From Alligator mississippiensis (taxonomy: Eukaryota; Chordata; Crocodylia; Alligatoridae): a stretch of 64,000 nucleotides of DNA. The DNA lies in NCBI RefSeq assembly GCF_030867095.1, contig NC_081836.1, positions 30,454,338 to 30,518,337 on the forward strand, written 5' to 3'. The first letter of the stretch is position 1, and each line of letters begins with the position of its first letter. Below are positions 9,417 to 21,400 of this stretch, piece by piece. A program made the translations under genes and the position numbers. Below the pieces are notes generated by a model, which was not told the DNA's origin, did not search any database, and worked only from the letters and a program-made list of their open reading frames with translations.

Positions 9417-12400
9417 CTGTTAATAGAGGGGGAAAAAGCAGATGATAAAGACATGGTTGTTAGCAATTACTAATTTGGTGCCAATTTCATTGTCATGATG
9501 GTAGAACTACAGGAAAATATCAAAAATGAATTAAGGGGGTTGGGAAGAATCCATTGTACACTGTAGAATGTTGCATATTGGTAAGTATGCTTCTAGATAA
9601 CTAGTCAATGGATTTTCAAGCAGGGCTCACTACCACCCTAACCTTCCAATATTGCTACATGATAGAGGGGTGTGACTGTACAGAAAGGGAAATCTGGTGT
9701 TGCCCTGGCAAGGGAAAAAGTTTAGAGCCACTCGGCTGTCGCATCAAATAATGTGATGAGGTCGCTGGGTGGACTAGATTTATCTTGATAGATGGGTTCA
9801 AACTGAGTTCCTGCTAAGTAATTTTTCCCGTGGTATAACACATTAGCTAGATCTATTTCCAGTTCAGTGTATCATACGTATGCATTAATTATTCTGTTAT
9901 AACATGATTGGTTCAGCATAGTGAAGTTCCATCAAGTCACTTCAAGTACTGTATATATAAATCCCTAAATCCATTGCGATGACACGGAAAGCTTGATTTT
10001 TTTTTTCCCCCTCCTTTTGTACAAAGTTGTAAGCTGCAGGGCAAGCATGTGCTGAAAGGCCAAACCTTGCCTTTCATCTGACTAAATCCATTCCTGCAAT
10101 TTATACCTTACCTGTCTCAGGAGATTCTGAGCAAATTCCAGGTTCTGCAGCCTTTGCTTATTGACAGCATTAACTTCAGTGAATTTAGCAGCCAGAACTG
10201 CTTCCTAGGAGACAAATGCATTCAGAAAAGAGCACAGGCAGAACAATCAATCAGGATTTCATGAATCAAGACACAGGGACTTGTGCAGAAGAGGGGAGCT
10301 TACATGTTCACCCTGGATATATTTCTTTCAAAACTTTCCTGCTGCTGTGATCTCACAGCTTTGGGGAGATTTGTCTAGTAGCTCCATGCACACTGATAAA
10401 TAGCTTCTTTCCCTGCAGCCTCCACACTTCTACTTTGCTTATAGAAGGAGTGATAACAAATGAAGAATGCAGTTCTGACATGTGGACAACTTCTGCTCAC
10501 CTGGTGCAATAGATTATGAAGGATGAGCTGAGAGCCAAAGGAGAGGTTGTATGTCCACAAAGTAGCTTGTGTCATAAAACCTGCACGGCCTTTGTGATGG
10601 TTGTAGTTTCACAAAGTGCTTTTTTTGCCTATAAATCCTCCTCTGCTTAAGAGTCTTGTTGGTGTTAAGGCTTATTTGGTAGGAAGTACTAGCATGAGAG
10701 CTCTCTTACCAACTCATCTCAAGATGCCTCAGGTGGAAGTTGACCGGTGCTGAAGAATTCCTGCCCCCATTGTGTGGTGGATGTCAGCAACATTAAAATC
10801 CTTGCCCACACGATGGACTGCACCTCGAAGTAGCAACCCTGCATTAGCCTCTCCAGAAGCCACTTCTGACTTACCTCCTCTTTCACTTTAGCAGCTGGGG
10901 ACTGGAGTCTGGGTCTCTTGCTCATGTAACCGTTCCGTCCATTTTCCAGGTCAAGAATGGATCGTAACTTCTCCGCTTCTATCTCATAGTCCTGGGGGAA
11001 AACACTTGCATAAGAGAAGTGACAATATAATCCCCTGGAGAGGTAATGTCCCTCCACTTCTACCTGGACCTGAAGTTTTTTCTTGTGTTACCCTTCTGTC
11101 TTCCTTAAGTAGACAATGAAAGATGATAGGACCGCTACATAGCAAGACCTTTGTCCCAGTAAGAGTTCCACTAAGTGTTCTAAAAATAGGCACATTAAAT
11201 GACCAGCCAAAGACCACTGGGCAGGGGTTGGACCTAAGTTGTCCTTTTCTCCATTGTTCTTTTACTTGGGCATTGGACCACTGTAGTTTCCTTTCAGCTG
11301 CTGTTGCTATCAGGCTGAAAATTCCCACAGTCCTGGAATCATGCTTCTTACCTTCACAGCTTGCTGGTAATGCTGGGCATTGGCAGAGACTTTCTGTACC
11401 GCCTCCTCCTTGCCTGCAATGTCATTCAGCAGCATCTGGAAAAACACAGACAAACTTAAAAATAAAAGAGAGAAGTTGTCTTCTCTTGTAAATAAAAGGA
11501 GCCTCACATCTGCAACTCCCTGCCCTCCCCCCCCTTTCTAATATTTTCTGTGTAGAAAATAATAGTCTGGACCAGTCTGGATTCTTTTGTTTCTCCAGTT
11601 CCCTTTACATGACTTGAGTGGATGCATTTCTCACCTGGTTTCTGGCTTGGGGGGAGGGTCTTTTCTCCCTGACTTTCCCTTGAGGAGTAGAGTGCAAGAG
11701 CACTCAATTCTGTTTTAAATACAATGCTGGAGTCCAGATAGGGCCCTGGCCATGCTCCTCTGTTCCCACATAGCTGAGTAACATTTATTTATCAAATCCA
11801 GGCCATATTAATTCTGCTGTGCCATCAGCCCCATTGGTGATGGTTGGCACCTCCACAGGGACTAGTTTTGGTGACTGCAGGTGAAATGAGACGCTCTTAT
11901 AGCACAGTGAGGAGTTACCATTTGGTTCTTCAGTTTAGTTTCCACTTGCTGGATGTTGTCTGTCTCCTGTGGCTCATAGTTAGAAATGCTGGAAAGGAAC
12001 TGGGTGATGTCGTCATAGCCTGCACGGTAGTCAGAATAGGACGTTTTCGCCTTTTGCAGCATCTGAGATCTGCAAAGGGAAAGGAGTTTTTATACTCTCA
12101 AACCTATTTGTTCCTGAAAATGTCTTAGGTAATTTCAGTCCTTTCCCTCTTCCCCCACCAATTGGGCCTGAGTTCTTCCCCAAGAGGCCATCCTTTTCTG
12201 CAGGAGTTGCAGTAATGAAGTACACTTTTCTCCAGTCCACCTTACAACAGAGGGTGTTTTATTCTTCTTTCTCCAGTTTCAGATACTGGTTCACTCTGTG
12301 GGTGACTAACAAAACATTTGATGCAGTAACTCTGTGTTCCCAGTCTGCTGGGGAAGCCTACCAAGCTATCCTATAACTAGCCCTGGAGGTAGGGTAAAAC

Positions 12401-15400
12401 TGAGGTGAAAGTGAAAGAGCAATATAGCTGTTGATAGGCACAGCACTACACACTGTGCCAGCTCAAAGCTTTTCCCTTGAGGAAAAGCAAAGTTATATTC
12501 AAAGACATGCACAATACAGTGTACGAACAATTAAGCCACAACACATAATGAGTTGGGGCCCGTCTGGATGCTGTATCATCCAGAAATGGGCAAATAGTGG
12601 GGATGGGGGAGAGGAGGAGGGAATTGGGCAGCGGGAGTGTAATGGAAGAGACAAAGATCTGTGTGCTCTTTTAGCAGAAACTGCAGTTCTTGTAAAAGCC
12701 CACTCTTGAGTCTAACATGAGTGGTACTGAATTTCCTCCAGGTTTGGTTTTGTTCACATTCTCATGGTAAAAACCTGTGCAGTAGGGAATAAGGGACTTG
12801 CTGTGCATCTCTAACACTCTGCTGTGGCTGCCCTTCTCCCAGTCAGCCCTCTTGGAGCTTCACCTGTGGTCAATTTGCTTGCTGAGGTTGCTGAAGCGCT
12901 GGTTGAGTTTGTAGATCTCTGCTTCCTGTCGTTCAATGTCAGGGCAATGCTCCTGGAACCTGCTGGCGAGGGTGCTGGAACATGTCTTTGCTTTTTGTAA
13001 GTTCTGCTCTGCCTCATTGAGCAAGGACCTTTTGGACTGTAGCTCAGAGCCCATGGCCTGGGAAGAGAATTCATATAGAAATGCCAGGCTTTTACCAAGG
13101 ACTTCTTTGATGGGCCTTGGCTACTGCTTCAGCTTTAATTGTATTCCTCATCACAACAGCTTTCCCCTCTAGCCCTTCCACCCCAGAATTCTTTATGACT
13201 CAATGCAACTGCTCCTCAATTCTGCCTTATGAAAGGTGAGGGATGGTAAACATTAATTTCACTAAAGGTCACCTAGCTAAACCAGTTGGGAAGAAATCTG
13301 ATTAACGGGAAGAGTTTGATCTAAGTGCCAACTGGCTGCCCAGCTGTTTGGACTATAGAAACAAAGCAAAAAAGAAAAACACTCTCCCTGTGGCATGCAA
13401 AGTAATCTCCCACACTTTTCATGCTTTGCCTGGTGGTGGCCTTCCATGCCAACAGTACCTGGTGGCAACGTTGAGGGTGATGTTACATAATGGCCAAGTA
13501 CATGTGAATGCTGTAGGTGCTGTTGGATCACCGGCTGAAGAAATGCAATGTGAAAGGCTAAGTTTTAAATAAGTAGCCATCTCGTTGGTCTGTTCAGAGG
13601 GAGGGGAGGGAAAGTGCCCTCTTTCTGGTTATTCCCTTCTTATCTTTTTAATTTTTCCAGCTTACAGTATTTGGAGATGAATCATGTCTCTGTTGGTGCA
13701 CTAGCTCCAAAGGCCACTGCAGAAGTTTCAGCATAAGACCCTGAGCTCTAAAGAGACCACCTCTAAAAAAGAATGTCAGGCTCTGGGCTATTCAGTCCTC
13801 AGGCTTTCTATTGAGCTTGACAAGAGCAATGCCAGTTCTGATGGGAGGATGCAACAGGGAGCCAGATGCTTCTGTTGCTAAAAAGGGGGAGAATGTGGCT
13901 GGCTAGCCTGGGATGTCGGCAGATAAGCAGCTGAGACCAGGGTTGTATGCAGCAGACCTAAACTGCAGCAGGGACGATTGAGCTGTCCATTAGCCCTCAA
14001 GATGAACACCTGTGTGGGCAAGTGAGTCGCTGACTCAGACAGGGAGCATCCCAGGTAGAGAAGCCAAATGCCTTGGAGGCAGAGAGAGTGCCCTGCAGGG
14101 AGCTGAGCTCTTGGAGCTCTCTGGGGAGAGCAGCTGCCCAAGAACCCCTTGCAGACACTGGAGCACTCTAATGGCAGGTGGGAACCTGGGGGATGAAGGC
14201 TGCTCCAAAGTGTGTTTACCCAGAGTGGGGGAGGTTTTTGTTAAAGCGACCTTGTTAAAGGTTTGGGGTTTTTTTAACTTGTTTACCCAGAGCCATGATG
14301 TTTTGTTTAAGTGACTGCTTTACAAAACAGCACAGTTTATACTGGTGGACCAGGTGTGGTGGCTGTAAGGGATGACAAGGAGGCCACAGGGTGCCACAGG
14401 GTGCCAGAGAGACATGCTATTGATCCTATCAGGGCAGGGTGGGTGCCACTGGAGTACCTAAGGGCACTGGAGGCTTGGAGCCCTGCCAGGGCTAGGCACA
14501 GGACAGGCAGGCAGAAGCTAAGATAATTAAGGCCTGAGCCAAGCAAGATGATATAAAGGCAGCCTGAGGTAGAGAAGGCCAGGACTGGGGCCTGAGAAGG
14601 GCAATAGCAGGAGACCTGAAGCACAAGAAGGGTGAGACCAAGGGACAGAACTGAGCCTAGGAGCTGAGGTCCAGGACAGTGGGCCTTAGACTAGGGGACT
14701 TAGCTAGAGAAAGGGGGCTAAAGCCCAAACAAAGGCTTTGAGGCCTGAGGGCCAAACACTGTGTTGGGGCAAGCTGCCTGCTGAGGTTATAACTGCTAAC
14801 TTCTGCTAGGCATTAGCATGGCTGTAGGTGTGATTAGAGGCCATGAACACAGCTCTTACAGCACCTGGTGTCCAAAGGCACCAATAGAGCCAGAAAGCCA
14901 TGGCAGATGGCACAGAGAGCAGCCTGGCCATGGATTGGATTCCCTCTGGGCCCCGGGCAGCTTCCCAGTCTTCTTTTTAAAAAAAAATAAACAAACCAAC
15001 AACAAGAAGGCATGGCAGGCGAGTAGGAGGGAAGGCCCTGAGGGACCAGAGGAAATGGGAGTCAAGCACCACAGAAGAGGGCACCAGTGTCATTTGATGC
15101 CACAGAAGGGATCCATCCCTATCCTTCACTGCACAGGTGTGTTCTCCCCAAGCTATTGTGTCATCCTGAGTTCAGTTTTAGTCCTTGAATCAAATGACAT
15201 GTTCTCAGCCAACATTAGGTTTTTGGCTTGCCAAATTAAGAGCTTACCAAGATGACAGGGAGATGCTGGGTGCTTTGTGCTGGGGATCCCTGAACAGGAC
15301 CACCACCTGTTAAAGTTGCCTGCTGTTTTGTTATGGCAGAAACTCTACAGTACACAAAAAGTCTACTGCTCTGCTTCAGCTTTGTTAGGCCCTCTCTCAA

Positions 15401-18400
15401 CCTACTGCTTTTGGGCTGGTCCCTGCATTTGTGTGTGTGTGTGTGTGTGCATATGCATTCATATCAAGCACATTGCCAGGTAAGACAAGTGGCCCAATCA
15501 CCCAAAAGAACACTTACTAATAGTTCTTCTGTCTTCCAATCTAGGGCCCTTGCATCCTCTGGTACAGTGTCATCTATAACCAGTTTATTTTCATAGGCAG
15601 ACAGCAGGTCTCTGCCTTGCTGGAGGCTCTTCTCGAGGCAATTGGCCACATCAACCCTGTAAAGAAGGAGAATGTTACAAGATACCCATACTCCCAACCT
15701 CTTAAGAGGGTTAAGTTATGTGTTCCAAACCATGGCCTACTTTTTCTGGGCAGCGCTTAGCAGCTGGACCACACGGTCATACTTGTTGTTAGTTTCCTCG
15801 ACCTTGTTCCTCACCAAAGTGGCACTGCCAGTGCTAGGAACTGATTCAATAAAGGTCTCACACTCCTGGATCTTCCTTGTTTTCTCAGGCTCAATTTGGC
15901 GGACTTCGTTAGTGATATTCTGCAATGAGAAGGAGACACTTGCAACCACAGGACTGAACAAGCCAGCAATTCTTGGCTTCCTTGAGCCGGAAAGTATGTT
16001 TGAGTGAGAGTATGTCCTGTGGTCCAAATGGGTGAGGAGACATCACTGTCACATAGACCACCACGCATTGGGACAAGGTACTGGTAACATCCTTCTGGGG
16101 AGGAGGGGCATTCAGGGACAAACTGGATTATGTTGTAACAGAGGCATTGCTTTTTGCTATAATGATACAATACGATGAAGTTGTTTGACCTGAATTCACT
16201 CTCCAAAAAGATATCCTCTTTACTTGCTACACATCCAGCATACTACTCTTCTCTCCTGACTCCAATGTAAGCTTGAGTTGCTTATGGACTATCCACTTGT
16301 GGTTCTGACCACAACAACTTGCTGGCTATTGGCATTTTGACACCATGGAGGGGATGGAATTTTCTGCCAAGATGATGGCTAGGGTCTCTGTTCCCAGTAA
16401 AAAGCAGTACTCCAAACCATTGGCAACACACAGGGGGTGAACGTGGGTGCATGTGCATCTCCTGAGCGTGGCAGTGCACCCCCTATGAGAAGGCGCTGCT
16501 GACACTGCTGGTGGCACCTGTGGGTGGTTGCTGACCACTGGTTGGCGCTTGCCACCCCCTTCCCCGCCCCCCTGCCTCCGAGCTCTGTAGCTGCCTGCGG
16601 GAGCTCCCTGCTTACCACCACCACGCCTCTACCACTGACCACCACCACTGCCTGCCGGAGCTTGCCATGCTCCCCCAGCCTCCAGGGGCATGCGGCGTTC
16701 ATGCTGCAAACACTCACAAATAACCTTGCTTTGGGAAGCTGGGGCTAAGCTTTATGCGGGGAGCAGTTCCACTTAGCATTAGTGGCATTTTCCTGCCTTT
16801 TCATTTATTTCCCAATACGTGGGGACACAGGTGACTTTTATCAAGGTAAACACATCACTAAGCATAGGCAGCCAGGTCACAGATGAATAAATTAACATTA
16901 AAATGACTGCAAGAGCCTCCAGCCATTCTCCACCTCAGTGGTTCTCAAGCTTTTTTCTAGCATGACCCATTTGAAAATATCAGTGGCCAGTCCCGACCCA
17001 GTGCCCCTCACTCCCGACCCACTGCCCCCCCACCCCCAGGCCCCTTCATGTGTGGGGCACCGGGGGCCGGCCCAAAGCAGCCCCTCACAGGCTGGAGCTC
17101 TGCCAGCCTGCAAGGGAACAGCCGTGATTTCCTGTGTTTTTATCCTTTGCAGGAAAACCCATTTTTAAAGTTTGTTCACAGCCCTTTTGATATATTCTTG
17201 TGACCCACTTTTGGGTCACAACCCATGGGTTGAGAAATGCTTCTCTAGCTGGTTTTTGGGTGTTAATTCCCCATGGCCAGGAATTCCTTCATGGCATTTG
17301 CTACAGTAAATAGCATGTGAAGCCCCAGCTAGTGGGGCTCCTACAGAAGTAGCTGCAGTAGGTCCTTGGGACCCTCTGTGGTATTACAGATTTGACTGGA
17401 TCATCTCAGCCTTGTGACGACAGACTGTTTACCTCAACTCCCCTTCCCCCATCTCACACTCCCTTCCTTTGTCTTCATACCTTCCACTTCACTATACTTT
17501 CTCCTCTTCCCCCTCGCCCCCTTTTTTTTTTCTTTTTAGCTTACTGTCTCCTAAGTCCTCTGCCCTCAAAAGCTGTTGTGGACCTAATCTGTTATGCAGT
17601 TCACTCTGCACAGACCATACTTTTGGTTAGTCATAGTTTGTCTAGATGGCCCATGGTGCAAGTGTGGTTGAGCCATACCAGTGCCTATAGCTGGAAGCAC
17701 AAGGGAACGAGGCCAGTAGGATCCCATCCAGCTGTCTTTGATTATTCCTGCCCAAATAGTTGGTGAAGGCATGGGAGGGGGCAGACTTCATCACAAGCCC
17801 AGAGTGAAGTTTCAATTCAGGCTTCTGGAACAAGCCACCTTAGCCATTCTGCCCCCCACCCCTTCCCCCCACCCTCACTCATAAGAAGCATGTCTGATGT
17901 GTAAGCACTTGCCCTACCTTCTCTACCCCATTACCTTCAGCTCCTTTGAACGCTCAGCACTGTCCTGCACAGCACGACTTTGCTCTAGTGGGGGCCGTAG
18001 GTTTGCTGTTATTTCCTTCTCCTGTTTGTCGAGGTCACTGTTTATTTTCTCCAGCCCTGCTAGCAGCTGGCGCCCATGTATGGATGCAGCATCTGGATAA
18101 CAAGAGGGTATTGGGTTAGCTGGTGTGGGCAGTAGAGGTTGAGCTAGGCCCAAACACTAAGAGAAGGCTATATATACCATGTAGAGTATTAATGGTATAA
18201 CCCCCCGCCCACCCCTTTCCTCTTCAGTTCCACCAGGTGCTGCTCTCCAACCCAGCACTCTGCAAAGGTTTTGTCACAAGGATATGGATCTAAGGTCCTG
18301 CTTTCAGCTACCTGACATCCAGCTTCCTGAATGGGACAGTTTGGAATCTGTACTACAGAGTGATGGTTTCAGTTTGCTTCTTGACACTGTTTCATGGTCT

Positions 18401-21400
18401 TTCCTCTACAGCTTTACAGCACATTGCAAGCCAACTGCAGAGACTACCTCACCATATACACCATGCTGGGGACTTGGGTACTGTCCCAAGTCACGGACCC
18501 CACTATGATCTGGGGGGGTTCATTGGGTATCATGCCTGTTTTCTTGAATTTGTTTTTGCTGATACAGTATGTGTAATCTCTACAGGTAGGTAGCATCAAG
18601 CTGTATTTAGCCTTATCATTCTTATGTTTGCACGCACTGTAGTATTCGATATAAGATGCATGTCTCATGTTATACTAAGGCTACAACTGCACAATATGAT
18701 AATGGCGTTCAGGTGAGAAATAATGAGTTTCTTTGGCACCTGGAAGAGACTCATGAACCTTGTCCTTCCAGACAATGATGAATTTACATTTTAAAAGGAC
18801 AGTCCCAACATGAATATTATCTGTGAACTGGAAGTACATTTCTCAGAGTGGGGAAGTGAAGTGGAGACAGCATCTTTAAGATATTGGATAAGTAATCTTT
18901 GTGTCTGAAAGGGTGCAAATATTCTCCTTGTCTTAATTAGATCAGGAAAGATGTCTGCTCTGGTTAACACATGCATAACCTGAGAATTGAGGGGGGGGAG
19001 TTACATGCATAGTATGGGCTCTTTGAGAATCCAATGGGTGAGTTATGTAAGTAGCCAGATAAGAAATAATACTTAAGCCTTGCCTTGAGAACAAAGTTAG
19101 TCTTCAGTTTTCCTGGGCCGAGGGAAACACTGGAGTCCCTCAGCTAGCAGGCTGAGTAAAGCAACCTGCCAGGAAAAATTACAAGAGGCTCTGATGGAAA
19201 GGTCAGAGGCAGAGGCTGCTTTGACCCACTGAGCTGAATAGGAATTGCATCCTTGGATTTAAGGTGCAGGGTAAAAAAAGGTTATTGTTCTGATATTTCC
19301 TTCTGTTTGTTTGTTCTCATAACTCTGTATCTCAGTGTATGGTTACTGATTTCTTCTTTTATGCTGCTGCTTGTTTTTTTTATTAAAATCCTTTTGTTAT
19401 TCTTTTTACCCACGTCTTGTCAGTGTTAACTGTGATCTTAGAGCAGCACCTGAACATACAAGCAGGCCTCTTTTCCAAAAGGATTTTGAGGGAAAATCTA
19501 TCTTTCCTGAACACATGCCTGAACAAGGGTATGATTCTTCTAGCTGGCAAAATCCCCTCTGTTAGGAGTTGGCAAGACCTACATTAGACAGGTATAGCCT
19601 GAGACTCCGTAGGTCAAGGAGGAAACCTTCGGAGCACTGTGGTCTATTTTCAGTGTTCAAGCAGCAGACAGCAAGGATGGGTTTTGGAGCAGGACATCTA
19701 TGAAGGCATAAAGCACCTGGGAGTGTCTCTCCAAAGACATACCTGGTCACATCCAGGGCTAGGATTGTCACACCTACCATACAAATGAGCCACAGAAAAA
19801 CTAAGGCACCCTCTACAACAATTCAACCTCTGTAATTCTCTTGAGAGAAGAATATAGGCTTATGGTTTCGTGGTGGCTGCAGCTGCTTTGCTCTGTTTGT
19901 GTAAGGAAAACAGGAATGAATACTGGAAGCTCTTCATTAAGCAGTAGCCTTGACTGAGAGTCTAAGGAAGCAGCTGGTTGCAATAGGACAGTTTGGTCTG
20001 CAAGAGGAAGGGAAAGAAACGTGCACTTCTGCCCAAGAACATACAAGCACTCCATCATCCAAGTGACAGAAGCCAGGGGGTCTTGGCACAGCCTATTGCC
20101 ACCAGTTTGCGCTGAGCTATAGTTCTCTCTCTCTTGTGGTGCTCCTGATCACAAGCCTCTGCAAAGCCTTTGTCCAAAAGCTACTGGTATTTGGACCTAC
20201 CTCCAATACTGTCTGCCTTCAGTCCCTCATAGCGTTGCTGCAGAGCATTCTTGCTGTTGGTAGTCTTCTGTTTCACATTCTCATACTGACCAGCAATGCT
20301 ACAAGGAGAACATGCACATGCTGAGGTTAATACCTGTTCCTTGACCTGTTATAAGCATCTCTGCCTGTGACTGGGAGAACTGGCACCTATGTGTTGACTA
20401 AGCTGTTGTCTCTACTGCATAGGGGGGGCATTTCATCACAACCAAGGTCTTCATCCTAGCAACAACAGACATCTCTCAGGGACAAGGCTCTGCATGGTGT
20501 TTGCATGCCCCACCCCTGAATGAAGCCATTACTCAGCTGCGCTCTGTTTTCAAGGGAGGCCAGTATGATTTCCAGTCTTTGGAATCTTGCCTCCATGGAC
20601 AGAGCCTTGCTGATGCCCCCTAAAAAGACCTTCTTAACTGTCAGCCAAGACTGGCAGTCAGAAGGTGGAGACTTTGCTGATTTGGGGAGAACATGATACA
20701 GTCCCACAGAGCTCTACAGCATCTAAACAGCCCCAGCATCTGCCCAGTAATTGCCTGCATTTATAAACACCACTGAGCTCTTGTTGGAGCCCTTTCTGGG
20801 TTCAGGTCACAAAGAGCTTAGCATGAAAGGCCAATGTAATTTCTGTTTTCCAGAAGAGGGCCAAGCATATTTAATTGCTTCCTGCTGCATTGGTTGGGAA
20901 GGAAAGGCCCCAGGGTCCTGGAAGAACCAGTGCTAAGGAAGATAAAATGCTGCTGCCTCTGGTCTTCCAAAGCTGGACTCTGTACTCAGATTAAGCCCTG
21001 CTGAAGCACCTTCCACCCATGCTGGAGGCCTGAGGGTGTTACAACATTTTGGTTCAGAAAGTTGCCAGAGCATGGCTGTAGCCCATGCTGTAGGGTCAGC
21101 TAGAAGGAAATGGTCCATTTACAGCAGGGACAGCTTTCTAGGGCTAACATGCAAAGGCAAATTGGCAGTGCATACTTGTCAGTGAGTGCTAAGGAGTCAG
21201 GGTCTGGCGGGGGGATCATAAAGCAGATCCCAGGGGCACTGATGCTGTTTCCTGAGCTATCTGCCACGTCCCAGGTGTCCCCATTGTTCTTATTCAGGGT
21301 GTAGCGGACTCCTCGGGTGATCTGGCCCTAGGACAAAAATCAAATCACAATAGCAGGTCAGTGAAAGGCAAACCCCACTATGATTTAGCATTTAGATGCA

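Larger units (their letters stand above)
9417..12863 (-). other. PPL: PPL introns 17-21
   Basis: These five introns are 360-800 bp each (12070-12863, 11436-11918, 10992-11351, 10205-10874, 9417-10111). They contain only splice signals and unassigned sequence; no repeat or RNA gene was recognised. Confidence 0.6.
13058..15517 (-). other. PPL: PPL intron 16 with an LTR-like repeat and a TG microsatellite
   Basis: About 2.5 kb. The segment near 14300-14950 is related to sequence in intron 11. A (TG)n tract lies at 15430-15449. Confidence 0.55.
15920..17934 (-). other. PPL: PPL intron 14
   Basis: About 2 kb. It holds a GC-rich segment (about 16440-16720) and a hAT element (16936-17242). The remainder is unassigned. 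Confidence 0.6.
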